From an uncultured Alphaproteobacteria bacterium (lineage in GTDB: Bacteria > Pseudomonadota > Alphaproteobacteria > MPNO01 > UBA2964): 64,000 nucleotides of DNA. Positions 46,629 through 56,796 of this stretch are shown piece by piece (position 1 is the stretch's first letter; every line of letters begins with the position of its first letter). The position numbers and the translations under genes were made by a program. The notes beneath the pieces were generated by a model. That model was given only the letters and a program-made list of their open reading frames with translations. It ran no database searches and was not told the origin of the DNA. The stretch covers positions 776,964 through 840,963 of the forward strand of contig CALSLP010000001.1 in assembly GCA_943787225.1 (NCBI GenBank). The letters run 5' to 3'.

Positions 46629-47957
46629 ATGACGGGGCTGGTTTCCGCACCGGTAAAGGGTCTCAACGGCGATGTCAGCATCCCCGGCGACAAATCGATT
46701 TCACATCGTGCGTTAATGATCGGCGGCATGGCCGTCGGTGAAACAACGATCCGTGGCCTGCTCCTCGGCGATGATGTCCTGCGGACGGCTACCGCCCTCG
46801 AAGCTATGGGCGTCTCCATCAAGCGCGAGAGCGATGATCTGTGGCGCGTATGGGGCGTCGGTGTTGGCGGGCTGCAGGAACCAGACGATGTCCTCGACCT
46901 TGGAAACTCCGGAACCGGCGCGCGCTTGCTCATGGGGCTCGTCGCGACCCATCCAATCCAGGTTCAGTTCACCGGCGATGCCTCACTGCGAACCAGACCG
47001 ATGGGACGGATTGCGACACCGCTAAGCCAGATGGGCACACAGGTTATCGCCCGCGATGGTGATAAAATGCCGTTGACCGTCATCGGTGCCCGCATGGCCC
47101 TGCCCATTGAATATGTACTGCCCGTGCCCTCAGCCCAAATTAAATCCGCGGTTCTTCTCGCCGGTCTCAACACGCCGGGCGAGACCAGTGTCATTGAGAC
47201 CCGACCAAGTCGCGATCACACCGAGCTCATGCTGCGTCATTTTGGGGCCACGCTGACCGTGACGGACGAAGCCCCGGATCGGCGGGTGATTACCCTCACC
47301 GGCCAGCCCGAACTTGAAAGCAAGGATGTCATTATTCCAGGCGATCCATCATCCGCAGCGTTCCCCCTCGTCGCGGCGCTGATCACGCCGGGCTCCGAGA
47401 TCACCATCAAAAACATCGGGCTTAACCCGCTGCGGATTGGCCTTATCGACACCCTGCGTGAAATGGGGGCCAATATCGATGTCACAGACGCCCGCGATCA
47501 AGCAGGCGAGCCGGTTGCTGATTTGATCGTCAGAACCAGCCAGTTAAAAGGTGTCACGGTCCCACCGAAACGCGCGCCATCGATGATCGACGAATATCCA
47601 ATCCTCGCCGTTGCCGCCGCAACCGCCGACGGCGTTACCCGCATGCAGGGCCTGGCGGAGTTACGCGTCAAGGAAAGTGATCGCCTCGCAGCAATTGCTG
47701 ATGGACTGACGGCCTGTGGTATCAAGGTCGAGATTGAGGGGGATGATCTGGTTGTTACCGGCGCGCCGGACAATATCCCGGGTGGCGCCGAAATCGAATC
47801 CCGGATGGACCACCGCATCGCCATGTCCTTTCTGGTCATGGGGATGGTTGCAAAGGGCCCGGTAACCATCGACGACGCCGAACACATCGCGACCAGTTTC
47901 CCCTCCTTTGTGCCCCTCATGAATGAGATTGGTGCCAAAATCGAGGAACTACAATGA
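46629..47957 (+). CDS. aroA: 3-phosphoshikimate 1-carboxyvinyltransferase (EPSP synthase), CP4-like class
   Basis: The 442-residue enzyme joins shikimate-3-phosphate and PEP. Its motifs are PGDKSISHRA, LGNSGTGARLLMG, RTRPMGRIATPL and ELRVKESDRLAA. The overall sequence resembles the Agrobacterium CP4-like class (SAQIKSAVLLAGLNTPGETS, APSMIDEYPILAVAAA), usually called class II. At the position equal to CP4 Ala100 (E. coli Gly96) it has Gly (GNSGTG), so strong glyphosate tolerance is not expected from that site. Its end overlaps cmk by 4 bases. Confidence 0.96.
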   Translation: MTGLVSAPVKGLNGDVSIPGDKSISHRALMIGGMAVGETTIRGLLLGDDVLRTATALEAMGVSIKRESDDLWRVWGVGVGGLQEPDDVLDLGNSGTGARLLMGLVATHPIQVQFTGDASLRTRPMGRIATPLSQMGTQVIARDGDKMPLTVIGARMALPIEYVLPVPSAQIKSAVLLAGLNTPGETSVIETRPSRDHTELMLRHFGATLTVTDEAPDRRVITLTGQPELESKDVIIPGDPSSAAFPLVAALITPGSEITIKNIGLNPLRIGLIDTLREMGANIDVTDARDQAGEPVADLIVRTSQLKGVTVPPKRAPSMIDEYPILAVAAATADGVTRMQGLAELRVKESDRLAAIADGLTACGIKVEIEGDDLVVTGAPDNIPGGAEIESRMDHRIAMSFLVMGMVAKGPVTIDDAEHIATSFPSFVPLMNEIGAKIEELQ

Positions 47958-48613
47958 CGACTCCTGTTATCGCCGTCGACGGCACCGCTGCCAGCGGGAA
48001 AGGCACCCTCGCCCGCCGCCTCGCCCGGGAGCTCGGCTACGCCTATCTCGACACTGGTCTGCTTTATCGGGCCACCGGCTTTATGACATTGTCTCTCTAC
48101 CCGGCCCGTGAAGATATTACCGAGGAATTAGCCCTTGAAGCGGTTCAGGCCATTTCGCCTGAAACAATGGAAAACCCGGCCCTTCGCGACGAAGAGACCA
48201 CCCAGCGCGCCAGTAAGGTAGCCGCGATGCCCCTGGTGCGTGCGGCGTTAATAGAACAGCAACGAAATTTTGCCAAAAACCCACCAGAAGGTGCCGGCGG
48301 CGCAATTCTCGATGGTCGCGATATCGGCACCGTTATCTGCCCCAATGCCGACCACAAAATTTATGTGGATGCCGATGTTGAAATCCGCGCAGCACGGCGG
48401 GTTAAAGAGTTGCTAGAACGAGGCGATGAGGCTATACATGCGCGCGTTCTGCAGGATATGCGGGAGCGAGACGCCCGGGATAGTTCCCGAAGTGTCGCGC
48501 CACTGGTACCCGCTGACGACGCATTCATCATGGATACCACCAGGATGGATGCGAATGCCGCATTTGCTGCCGCATTAGAGTTCATCAGTAAGCGGAACGA
48601 GTCCAAGGCGTAA
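47954..48613 (+). CDS. cmk: Cytidylate kinase
   Basis: The 219-residue kinase starts with the P-loop VDGTAASGKGTLARRLAREL and has the conserved DTGLLYRATGF and DGRDIGTVICPNADHKIYVD segments. It phosphorylates CMP and dCMP. It is translated from the ATGA overlap with aroA and followed by rpsA after 106 bases, the usual aroA-cmk-rpsA order. Confidence 0.96.
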   Translation: MTTPVIAVDGTAASGKGTLARRLARELGYAYLDTGLLYRATGFMTLSLYPAREDITEELALEAVQAISPETMENPALRDEETTQRASKVAAMPLVRAALIEQQRNFAKNPPEGAGGAILDGRDIGTVICPNADHKIYVDADVEIRAARRVKELLERGDEAIHARVLQDMRERDARDSSRSVAPLVPADDAFIMDTTRMDANAAFAAALEFISKRNESKA

Positions 48614-48636
48614 CAAGAGCGCAAGGGTAGGGAAGC

Positions 48637-48692
48637 GGTCCAATGGGGACCAACCCGTGTGCGACCTTGGAACAGGCCCTGATCACAGGGCT
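48637..48692 (+). promoter_or_regulatory. Two stem-loops in the rpsA leader
   Basis: In the cmk-rpsA gap two compact hairpins occur in tandem: GGTCC-AATGG-GGACC at 48637-48651 and GCCCTG-ATCA-CAGGGC at 48676-48691. The rpsA ATG follows 29 bases later, with GGAAGGAAA between. S1 represses its own mRNA through leader hairpins in gammaproteobacteria; a similar role here is an inference from position and shape. Confidence 0.45.
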
Positions 48693-48719
48693 GATGGAAG
48701 GAAATGGTTTAAAACACGA

Positions 48720-50522
48720 ATGGCTATTGAGTTTGGGAATCCCGACGTAGATGTAGAAATGTCCGACGAAGATTTCGCCGGCATGCTCGAAGAAACCTTT
48801 GGTGAAGGCGAAAATTCCGAAGGAACAGTTGTTAAAGGTACGGTTATCGCAATTGAAGGTGATTCCGTTCTGATCGACGTTGGTTTGAAATCTGAAGGCC
48901 GTGTGGCCCTTCGCGAATTTGGCGTCCCTGGGACTGCCCCGAATATTTCATCAGGCGATATCGTCGATGTTTATCTCGAAAGAATGGAAGACAGTCAGGG
49001 CGAAGCCATGCTGTCGCGCGAAAAGGCGCGGCGCGAGGAAGCCTGGACCCTTTTGGAAAAAGCATTCAACGACACGGAACGCGTTACAGGATCGATCTTT
49101 GGCCGCGTCAAAGGTGGTTTTACAGTGGATCTCTCGGGCGCCATTGCCTTCCTCCCCGGCAGCCAGGTCGATGTCCGGCCAGTCCGCGACATCAACCCGC
49201 TTATGGGTACCCCTCAACCATTCCAGATTCTCAAGATGGATCGCCGTCGCGGCAATATTGTTGTTTCGCGCCGGGCCGTCCTCGAAGAATCCCGCGCTGA
49301 ACAGCGTAACGAACTGCTTGCCGGTCTGACCGAAGGTCAGGTTATTGAGGGTATCGTCAAGAACCTCACGGATTATGGTGCGTTCGTTGATCTTGGTGGT
49401 GTTGATGGTCTGTTGCATGTCACTGATATGGCATGGCGCCGGATCAACCATCCGAGCGAAATCCTCACAGTTGGTCAGACGGTTAACGTTCAGGTCATTC
49501 GCTTTAATGCCGAAACCCAGCGTATTTCTCTCGGCATGAAGCAGCTTGAAGCCGATCCGTGGGATAGCATCGAAGCTAAATATCCGCTCGAAGGTGTCTT
49601 CACCGGTCGTGTCAGCAACATCACCGATTATGGTGCTTTTGTTGAACTGGAACCGGGCGTCGAAGGCCTTGTCCATGTTTCGGAAATGAGTTGGACCAAG
49701 AAAAACGTCCATCCTGGCAAGATCATCTCGACCAGTCAGGAAGTGGAAGTCATGGTTCTCGACGTCGATCAAACCAAACGTCGCATTTCTCTGGGCATCA
49801 AGCAGACCCAGGAAAATCCATGGACCGACTTTGAGTCGAGCTTCACGGTCGGAACCGAGATCGAAGGTGAAATCAAAAACATCACCGAGTTCGGTCTGTT
49901 TGTTGGGCTGCCTGGCGAAATCGATGGCATGATCCATCTCTCCGATCTGTCATGGGAAAAAACCGGCGAAGAAGCGGTTGTCGATTACAACAAGGGCGAC
50001 ATGGTAAAAGCCAAGGTCCTCGACATCGACATCGAGAAAGAACGCATCTCCCTCGGCATCAAACAGCTGACCGACGATCCGTTTGAATCAGCCGCTGGCG
50101 ACCTTAAGAAGGGTGCCGTTGTTACCTGTACCGTTACCAGTGTCACCGACGGTGGCCTGGAAGTCAGTGTTTCGGGCGGCCTTCAAGGCTTCATCCGGCG
50201 TTCTGACCTGTCACGGGAACGCAGCGAACAGCGCCCAGACCGCTATGCAGTTGGCGACCGGATCGATGCGCAAGTCACCAATATTGACCGGCGTGAGCAT
50301 AAACTTAACCTCTCGGTTAAGGCCCACGAGATCAAGGAAGAGAAAGAAGCCATGGCCCATTACGGATCTTCGGATTCCGGCGCGAGCCTTGGTGACATTC
50401 TCGGTGCAGCGATGAGAAAAGCTGGTTCCGACGAAGGTGCTGCTCCCGAAGCTGAAGCTGAACCTGCTGCTGAGGTAGCAGCTGAAGAAGCTCCTGCCGA
50501 AGAAGCCGAGAAGAAAGACTAA
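48720..50522 (+). CDS. rpsA: 30S ribosomal protein S1
   Basis: The start MAIEFGNPDVDVEMSDEDFA is chosen; a possible 21-codon upstream extension overlaps the leader hairpins. The 600-residue protein has six S1 domains, for example VVKGTVIAIEGDSVLIDVGL, VIEGIVKNLTDYGAFVDLGG and VFTGRVSNITDYGAFVELEP, and an Ala/Glu-rich acidic C-terminus. S1 unfolds mRNA at the ribosome and recruits leaders with weak Shine-Dalgarno sites. It is followed by sppA on the same strand. Confidence 0.97.
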   Translation: MAIEFGNPDVDVEMSDEDFAGMLEETFGEGENSEGTVVKGTVIAIEGDSVLIDVGLKSEGRVALREFGVPGTAPNISSGDIVDVYLERMEDSQGEAMLSREKARREEAWTLLEKAFNDTERVTGSIFGRVKGGFTVDLSGAIAFLPGSQVDVRPVRDINPLMGTPQPFQILKMDRRRGNIVVSRRAVLEESRAEQRNELLAGLTEGQVIEGIVKNLTDYGAFVDLGGVDGLLHVTDMAWRRINHPSEILTVGQTVNVQVIRFNAETQRISLGMKQLEADPWDSIEAKYPLEGVFTGRVSNITDYGAFVELEPGVEGLVHVSEMSWTKKNVHPGKIISTSQEVEVMVLDVDQTKRRISLGIKQTQENPWTDFESSFTVGTEIEGEIKNITEFGLFVGLPGEIDGMIHLSDLSWEKTGEEAVVDYNKGDMVKAKVLDIDIEKERISLGIKQLTDDPFESAAGDLKKGAVVTCTVTSVTDGGLEVSVSGGLQGFIRRSDLSRERSEQRPDRYAVGDRIDAQVTNIDRREHKLNLSVKAHEIKEEKEAMAHYGSSDSGASLGDILGAAMRKAGSDEGAAPEAEAEPAAEVAAEEAPAEEAEKKD

Positions 50523-50563
50523 GATTGTCTTTCGATAATCAGTCAGGCTAACAGGACGTGGCC

Positions 50564-51469
50564 ATGGATGCTGATTACCTTATCGACCGTCACCGGTTAA
50601 AGCGGCGGTTAACGTTCTGGCGAACGGCTGCCATTATTGCGGTAGTGGCAGCCGTTACCGCCGGTATCTACAAATATTCCAACGTCGAGTCCGGTGATTA
50701 TATCGCCCGATTAACCATCAATGGCGTCATTCATAACGATCTCAAACGGCTCGCCGCTATTGAGAAAATTCGCAAAGATGACGACGTAAAGGCGCTCATC
50801 GTCCGCATCAATTCACCGGGCGGCACCGTGGTTGGCGGCGAGACCCTGTACCGCGCGCTTAACCGCATCCGTAAAGAAAAACCAGTCATTGCCGTGATGG
50901 ATGAACTCGCCACTTCTGCAGGCTATATGATCGCGGTGGCAGCGGATCGTATCCTTGCCCATGAGGGCACCGTTACGGGATCAATCGGTGTTTTATTCCA
51001 AACTGCGGAAGTCACCGAACTGCTTAAAAATCTCGGCATCAAATTTGAATCGATCAAAAGCGGTCCCCTTAAAGCCGAACCGTCACCCTTTTCCAAAGTG
51101 ACCCCCAAAGTTCGAGCCGCGACCAAGCTGTTGGTCAATGACATGTATGCCATGTTTATCGATATGGTTGTGAAGGGCCGCGACATGAAACCTGAAAAGG
51201 TTCGCAGCTTGGCGGACGGACGGGTCTATACCGGACGGATGGCACTCAAGAATGGCCTCATCGATGCCATTGGCGGCGAGCGCCAGGCCAAGAGTTGGTT
51301 AGCGACAGAAAAGAAAATCAGCAAATCACTGCCCATACGCGATATTCGTATCCGCCGCGAGGTCGAAGACTGGCTGGATTATGCATCCTCCATAGTCCAA
51401 AAAACCTCGCTTTCAGAGAGACTTACACTTGACGGGCTGGTATCTGTCTGGCACCCTTGGTTGAAGTGA
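50564..51469 (+). CDS. sppA: Signal peptide peptidase SppA, 36K type
   Basis: The 301-residue protein starts at ATG 50564, where AGG lies 8 bases upstream; a GTG two codons earlier is also in frame. An N-terminal membrane anchor (AAIIAVVAAVTAGIYKYSN) precedes the serine protease domain. The domain shows INSPGGTVVGGETLYRALNR, MDELATSAGYMIAVAADRIL and the SIGVLFQ loop, and the likely catalytic pair is Ser in ATSAG and Lys in SIKSGPLK. It degrades cleaved signal peptides at the membrane. It lies 41 bases after rpsA. Confidence 0.93.
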   Translation: MDADYLIDRHRLKRRLTFWRTAAIIAVVAAVTAGIYKYSNVESGDYIARLTINGVIHNDLKRLAAIEKIRKDDDVKALIVRINSPGGTVVGGETLYRALNRIRKEKPVIAVMDELATSAGYMIAVAADRILAHEGTVTGSIGVLFQTAEVTELLKNLGIKFESIKSGPLKAEPSPFSKVTPKVRAATKLLVNDMYAMFIDMVVKGRDMKPEKVRSLADGRVYTGRMALKNGLIDAIGGERQAKSWLATEKKISKSLPIRDIRIRREVEDWLDYASSIVQKTSLSERLTLDGLVSVWHPWLK

Positions 51470-51526
51470 TGGTTCCATCAGACAGCACCGGGGGGCGCTG
51501 ATTATGGAAATTCGGAGGCAGGGGCA

Positions 51527-51814
51527 ATGACCAAGTCAGAATTGATCATACGGTTGGCGGAAAAAAATCCGCATTTGTACCAGCGGGATGTCGAACGCAT
51601 TGTATCGACAGTCTTTGACGAAGTTTCCACAGCATTGTCGCGTGGTGATCGCGTAGAGTTACGCGGTTTTGGAGCATTTTCTGTTAAAAACCGCGACTCA
51701 CGCACAGGACGAAATCCCCGTACGGGCGAAACAGTCTTTGTCGCGCGCAAATCAGTGCCCTTTTTCAAAGTGGGAAAAGACCTGCGGATCCGGCTTAACA
51801 CGCCGCAGGGCTAA
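51527..51814 (+). CDS. ihfB: Integration host factor subunit beta
   Basis: The 95-residue protein matches IHF-beta: [40 protein letters not shown] and [20 protein letters not shown], the last containing the proline-tipped arm that bends DNA. It acts as a heterodimer with IHF-alpha in promoter architecture, including sigma-54 promoters. It lies after sppA in the conserved rpsA-sppA-ihfB order. A 6-bp dyad (GTCGCC/GGCGAC, 51822-51844) follows without a T-tract. Confidence 0.97.
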   Translation: MTKSELIIRLAEKNPHLYQRDVERIVSTVFDEVSTALSRGDRVELRGFGAFSVKNRDSRTGRNPRTGETVFVARKSVPFFKVGKDLRIRLNTPQG

Positions 51815-51870
51815 TTGTCCGGTCGCCGACATATGAGTGGCGACTTAATCTCTAATTCGCGAGACATCTG

Positions 51871-52221
51871 ATGCGCACAGCATTCCGCATAATCGTCCGT
51901 CTGTTTCTCGCCATTGTCATTGCAATCGTCGCAATTTTCGCTGTCGCCAATCGGACACCGACAAAAATCGACCTATCCCCCCTCCCCTTTGCTCCGGAAC
52001 TGCCTCTGTTCATTGTCATTCTGGGTGCCATGGCGGTCGGCCTGGTCATAGGGGCTGGGCTGTCATCCTATTCGCGCCAAAAACTAAAGTGGCAGGCCCG
52101 CACCCAACGGAAACGCGCAGAGGGCTTGGAAAAGGCGGATGCAGATAAACCGACACCCAGTCAAATCCCGCCAGCCGGATCAGCTGACTCCAGGCGCCGC
52201 CTGGCGTTGAACGAAGACTAA
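51871..52221 (+). CDS. LapA (DUF1049)-domain membrane protein
   Basis: The 116-residue protein has two membrane helices, at about residues 6-28 (IIVRLFLAIVIAIVAIFAVA) and about 45-66 (LFIVILGAMAVGLVIGAGLS), then a basic segment and a Pro/Ala-rich cytoplasmic tail. The layout is typical of LapA-domain proteins, which in E. coli work with LapB in LPS assembly control. No lapB-like gene is adjacent here. It sits between ihfB and pyrF as in many alphaproteobacteria. Confidence 0.85.
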   Translation: MRTAFRIIVRLFLAIVIAIVAIFAVANRTPTKIDLSPLPFAPELPLFIVILGAMAVGLVIGAGLSSYSRQKLKWQARTQRKRAEGLEKADADKPTPSQIPPAGSADSRRRLALNED

Positions 52222-52300
52222 CCGAAGTTCCATTGCCGCACGGCCAGCGGGTGCGTATATAAGGCAGGATATATGTCGAGCCTTAATACAGATGTGAACC

Positions 52301-53020
52301 ATGGAAATTCTGACACCTGCTGAGCGAATTTTTTGTGCCATTGATACCACTGACCTCAATCACGCGATCGAGCTGGCCCAGGCGCTGAAGGGGGCCGTCG
52401 GTGGTTTTAAACTTGGCAAGGAGTTCTTTACCGCCAACGGACCAGATGGCGTCGCGCGAATCTCAGAGCTCGGCCAGCGCATTTTTCTCGATCTGAAATT
52501 TCACGACATTCCCAATACCGTTGCTGGCGCAATCAAAGCGGCCAAAAGCCTGAACTGTTACATGTTGACCATTCATGCGTCGGGCGGATCGGCGATGGTT
52601 CGAGCCGCCGTTGAAGCAAAAGGTGAAGAGGAAGCGCCCCGTATTCTCGCCGTGACGGTCCTGACATCGCTTACCGCAGATGATCTTGTTCGTATGGGCC
52701 AGAAACCCCCAGTCGCCGACCAGGTTCTGCGGCTTGGCCAGCTCGCCCGTGAAAGCGGTGCCGATGGGCTGGTCGCCTCACCGCAGGAAGTTGCCACATT
52801 GCGGGCATCTTTAGGTGATGATTGCCTGTTGGTGGTGCCCGGCATTCGCCCCGCCTGGGCGTCAACCGATGATCAAAAACGTATCATGACACCCGCCGAC
52901 GCCGTGAGTGCCGGGGCGGACTTTTTAGTTATTGGTCGACCGATTACCCAGTCTGATGATCCCAGAGCCGCAGCTGACCGCATTGCCGATGAAATCGCCG
53001 GCGGCATTATTGCCGGGTAG
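52301..53020 (+). CDS. pyrF: Orotidine 5'-phosphate decarboxylase
   Basis: The 239-residue TIM-barrel enzyme has the catalytic Asp-Lys pattern in IFLDLKFHDIPNTV and the phosphate-binding VVPGIRPAW and FLVIGRPITQSDDPR ends. It converts OMP to UMP in pyrimidine synthesis. It precedes trpF by 19 bases and is probably co-transcribed with the trp genes. Confidence 0.97.
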   Translation: MEILTPAERIFCAIDTTDLNHAIELAQALKGAVGGFKLGKEFFTANGPDGVARISELGQRIFLDLKFHDIPNTVAGAIKAAKSLNCYMLTIHASGGSAMVRAAVEAKGEEEAPRILAVTVLTSLTADDLVRMGQKPPVADQVLRLGQLARESGADGLVASPQEVATLRASLGDDCLLVVPGIRPAWASTDDQKRIMTPADAVSAGADFLVIGRPITQSDDPRAAADRIADEIAGGIIAG

Positions 53021-53039
53021 AGACACGCCGAAAGACATA

Positions 53040-53690
53040 ATGACAGTTCAGGCAAAAATCTGCGGCATCAAGACGCCCTCTGCCATGCAGGCCGCCATCG
53101 ATGGCGGCACATCATATATCGGTCTGGTGTTTTATCCACCATCACCCCGCGCGGTAACCGGCATTGAGGCAGCGCCTCTGGCCGCCATGGTCCCTAACTC
53201 CGTTAAGAAAGTTGGGCTGTTTGTTGATATTGGAGATGATCGGCTGACGGAGATTCTGAATAACGTCCCATTGGACATCCTGCAACTTCACGGCAAGGAA
53301 ACGCCCGAGCGCGTAGCGGAGATCAAAAAGGCAACCGGCTTGCCCGTAATGAAAGCCATCCATATCGAGAAGGCAGACGATTTCGCTGGCATCGATCGTT
53401 ATAGCGACATCGCCGACCAGATACTTTTTGATGCCAAGGCACCCAAGGATTTAAAAAACGCTTTGCCCGGCGGCAATGCGATTTCCTTCGACTGGAGCCT
53501 GTTTGCAAATCATCCATGGCAGAACAGCTGGATGCTGTCAGGCGGACTAAACGCCGCAAACGTTGCTGAAGCAATCCATGTTAGCGGCGCGCGCGCCGTG
53601 GATGTTTCCTCAGGCGTTGAATCAGCGCCCGGCATGAAAGACAACAAGATGATTGCCGCGTTTCTTGAAACCGTTCTTGCCTTGCCGTAG
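53040..53690 (+). CDS. trpF: Phosphoribosylanthranilate isomerase
   Basis: The start is ATG 53040 (MTVQAKICGIKTPSAMQAAI), the normal beginning of TrpF, and it gives 216 residues. The catalytic Cys is in KICGIK, and the C-terminal part shows LSGGLNAANVAEAI and AVDVSSGVESAPGMKD, the phosphate site. It isomerises N-phosphoribosylanthranilate in tryptophan synthesis. It is 58 bases upstream of trpB; no transcription attenuator or leader peptide was seen before it. Confidence 0.96.
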   Translation: MTVQAKICGIKTPSAMQAAIDGGTSYIGLVFYPPSPRAVTGIEAAPLAAMVPNSVKKVGLFVDIGDDRLTEILNNVPLDILQLHGKETPERVAEIKKATGLPVMKAIHIEKADDFAGIDRYSDIADQILFDAKAPKDLKNALPGGNAISFDWSLFANHPWQNSWMLSGGLNAANVAEAIHVSGARAVDVSSGVESAPGMKDNKMIAAFLETVLALP

Positions 53691-53748
53691 CCGCAAGGTA
53701 TAACCCGGTAATGCTGTCGTACACCGCAACACTCTGCTAAACTCTGGC

Positions 53749-54981
53749 TTGATTATGACAAGAATTTCTAACGAAAAGCCCAATAGCTTCAAGGCGCTAC
53801 CGGATAGCGACGGCCATTTCGGTATATATGGCGGCCGCTACGTTGCCGAAACTTTGATGCCGCTGATCCTGTCCGTTGAAAAGGCCTATGAGGAAGCTCA
53901 GGCTGATCCGGCATTTCAGGCCGAACTTGATGAGTATCTAAAGCATTATGTTGGGCGTCCCAGCCCGCTTTATCATGCCCGCCGACTGAGTGACCATTTG
54001 GGCGGTGCCAAGATTTACTTTAAGCGTGACGAACTCAACCACACCGGCGCACATAAGATCAATAATACGATGGGCCAGATACTTCTGGCTCGCCGTATGG
54101 GAAAAGAGCGGATCATCGCCGAGACTGGCGCCGGGCAGCATGGGGTCGCGACCGCCACGGTCTGCGCCTTGTTCGGCATGAAATGCATTGTCTATATGGG
54201 TGAGACAGATATTGCCCGTCAGGCACCCAATGTTTTTCGTATGAAATTACTAGGGGCCGAGGTTGTTCCGGTCACGTCGGGATCAGGGACTCTCAAGGAT
54301 GCGATGAACGAAGCGTTGCGGGACTGGGTCTCCAATGTCGACGACACCTATTACATCATTGGAACGGCTGCCGGGCCGCACCCTTACCCGGCGATGGTGC
54401 GAAATTTCCAGAAGATCATTGGCGAGGAAGTTCGTCAGCAAATGACGGAAGCCGAAGGACGGCTGCCGGATTCGCTGGTTGCCTGTATCGGGGGTGGCTC
54501 AAATGCCATTGGCCTGTTTTATGATTTTCTCGACGATGAAGATGTGACGATCTATGCCGTTGAAGCCGCCGGCAAAGGCATCGAGACGGGTGAACACGCG
54601 GCTTCGCTCAGCGCAGGAGGCCCAGGTGTCCTGCATGGCAACCGGACCTATTTGCTGCAGGATGAAGACGGTCAAATCACCGAAGCACATTCAATTTCCG
54701 CCGGGCTCGACTATCCCGGTATTGGCCCGGAACATTCATGGCTGCACGATTCCGGGCGAGTCAATTACGTCCCGATAACGGATGATGAAGCATTGGACGC
54801 TTTTCAGCTCTGCACACAGCTTGAAGGCATTATTCCGGCTCTCGAACCATCCCATGCCCTCGCCTATGTTGGAAAGTTAGCGCCAACCCTGCCCAAGGAT
54901 CACTTGCTCGTTATGAATATGTGCGGGCGTGGCGATAAGGACGTCTTTACCGTCGCCGAAGCGCTTGGGGTGACACTATGA
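53749..54981 (+). CDS. trpB: Tryptophan synthase beta subunit
   Basis: The 410-residue PLP enzyme has the lysine in [14 protein letters not shown], the Gly-rich phosphate loop [15 protein letters not shown] and the conserved [15 protein letters not shown]. It joins indole and serine. It overlaps trpA by 4 bases (ATGA), consistent with production of the alpha2beta2 complex. Length and motifs are normal. Confidence 0.98.
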   Translation: MIMTRISNEKPNSFKALPDSDGHFGIYGGRYVAETLMPLILSVEKAYEEAQADPAFQAELDEYLKHYVGRPSPLYHARRLSDHLGGAKIYFKRDELNHTGAHKINNTMGQILLARRMGKERIIAETGAGQHGVATATVCALFGMKCIVYMGETDIARQAPNVFRMKLLGAEVVPVTSGSGTLKDAMNEALRDWVSNVDDTYYIIGTAAGPHPYPAMVRNFQKIIGEEVRQQMTEAEGRLPDSLVACIGGGSNAIGLFYDFLDDEDVTIYAVEAAGKGIETGEHAASLSAGGPGVLHGNRTYLLQDEDGQITEAHSISAGLDYPGIGPEHSWLHDSGRVNYVPITDDEALDAFQLCTQLEGIIPALEPSHALAYVGKLAPTLPKDHLLVMNMCGRGDKDVFTVAEALGVTL

Positions 54982-55820
54982 GCCGTAAACAAGGTCGGCT
55001 CGCAGCCCGATTTAAGCAGCTCGCCGCAGAGGGCCGCGCCGGTCTCGTCACGTTTATCACCGCCGGTGACCCCAACCGCGAAATTTCAAGCGCCATCATT
55101 GAAGGGTTGCCAGGGGCTGGTGCCGATATCATTGAGCTTGGCATGCCTTTTACCGATCCGATGGCCGACGGCCCGGCGATCCAGGCCTCATCTATTCGCG
55201 CCCTTGACGCCGGTCAAAACATGAACGTGACGCTGGCCATGGTAAAATCATTTCGTGAAAAAGACGACGATACACCCATCGTCCTGATGGGCTATTACAA
55301 TCCGATCTATATCTATGGCGTCGAGCGCTTCTCAGAGGATGCCGCGAATGCCGGTGTCGACGGGCTTATCATCGTCGATATCCCACCAGAAGAAGACGCC
55401 GAGCTTCGCATCCCAGCCAACAAGGCCGGGATCGATTTGGTCCGCCTGACCACGCCAACCAGCGATGAACAACGCCTGCCAGCCCTGATGGGTGGTGCCA
55501 GTGGCTTTATCTACTACGTTTCTATCGCGGGGATTACCGGCACAAAATCAGCGGCCACCAGCAATGTCGCAGACGCGATCACGCGAATTCGTAAATTCAG
55601 CGATTTACCAATTGCCGTCGGGTTTGGCATCAAGACGCCGGAACAGGCGGCGGAGATCGCCAGAGTTGCCGATGCCGCCGTCGTTGGGTCGGCAATCGTT
55701 CAGGTTATCGCTGATAATGTGGAAAACAACGCCCGCACAAAGGGCGCTCCCGATTTGCGAGAATCCGTGCTAAAATTCGTTAGTGAACTTGCGCAAGGTG
55801 TGAGGACCGCCCGGTCATGA
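54978..55820 (+). CDS. trpA: Tryptophan synthase alpha subunit
   Basis: The 280-residue TIM-barrel protein has the catalytic Glu and Asp ([17 protein letters not shown]), [17 protein letters not shown], and the phosphate site ([15 protein letters not shown]). It cleaves indole-3-glycerol phosphate and passes indole to TrpB. Its stop overlaps the accD start by 4 bases, so trpB-trpA-accD are translationally linked. Confidence 0.98.
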   Translation: MSRKQGRLAARFKQLAAEGRAGLVTFITAGDPNREISSAIIEGLPGAGADIIELGMPFTDPMADGPAIQASSIRALDAGQNMNVTLAMVKSFREKDDDTPIVLMGYYNPIYIYGVERFSEDAANAGVDGLIIVDIPPEEDAELRIPANKAGIDLVRLTTPTSDEQRLPALMGGASGFIYYVSIAGITGTKSAATSNVADAITRIRKFSDLPIAVGFGIKTPEQAAEIARVADAAVVGSAIVQVIADNVENNARTKGAPDLRESVLKFVSELAQGVRTARS

Positions 55821-56796
55821 ATTGGCTTACTAATTACGTTCGTCCGAAAATTCGGGCACTCGTCGAGAAAAAAGACGTTCCCGACAACCTTTGGCATCAA
55901 TGCCCCAGCTGCGAGCAGATGATCTTTCATCGCGAGCTGGAGGCCTCTTTGCGAGTCTGCAGTCATTGCGGCCATCATATGCGCCTGCCGGCCAAGGAGC
56001 GGTTAGCGCTGTTATTTGATAACGGTGAATACCAAACCGTCGAATTGCCAAAACTGACCGGCGACCCGCTGAAATTCAAAGACCTCAAACGCTATTCAGA
56101 CCGCCTCAAGGATACCCGCAACAAAACCGGTGAAGACGACGCCATGATCGTCGCCCATGGTGAGATGGGGGGCCGAAACGTTGTCATCGCCATTATGAAT
56201 TTTGCCTTCATGGGGGGCTCGATGGGGCTCGCGCTCGGCAAGTCACTCCTGATCGCCGCAAGGCTCGCGGTCCTGCAGGAAGCACCATTGATCTGCTTTA
56301 CCTCCTCCGGCGGCGCCCGCATGCAGGAGGGCATCCTGTCCCTGATGCAGATGCCGCGGACGATCATTGCGGTCGACGAAGTCAAAGAAGCAAAGCTTCC
56401 CTATATCACCGTGTTAACCGACCCCACGACCGGCGGGGTCACCGCCTCCTTTGCGATGCTCGGCGATATCGCCATAGCGGAACCAGGGGCCGTGATCGGA
56501 TTTGCCGGAGCGCGGGTGATCGAAGAAACCATCCGTGAGAAGCTGCCCGAAGGCTTTCAACGCGCGGAATATTTGCTCGAACATGGTATGATCGACCGGG
56601 TCGTTCATCGTCGCCACCTGCGCGATGAATTAGTCCGGATTTCAAACCTGTTGCTGGATAAACGGACGGCAGCCGAAGTTGTGCCCTTAAAACCCAGCGC
56701 TGAAGAAATCGCGAAAAGACAGCCGATTCATCGGAAACCAGCCCAACAGCGGATAACGACAAAAAACCAACTGAAGAGCGCCCCGCTGCGGAGTGA
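55817..56796 (+). CDS. accD: Acetyl-CoA carboxylase carboxyltransferase subunit beta, 3' end frameshifted
   Basis: AccD residues run from [20 protein letters not shown] through the four-cysteine zinc finger (CPSCEQM and CSHCGHHM) and the crotonase-like core ([40 protein letters not shown]). As given, the frame runs on into folC without a stop. In another frame the last bases read [15 protein letters not shown] and then TGA at 56794-56796, a hydrophilic tail of the kind AccD normally has. A single-base loss near 56735-56752 would therefore create the apparent AccD-FolC fusion. With AccA it forms malonyl-CoA for fatty acids. Confidence 0.9.

Noticed and set aside
48951..49937. A 328-codon open frame opposite rpsA
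   Set aside because: It mirrors the repeated S1 domains on the other strand; the pattern follows rpsA codon structure, not an independent protein.
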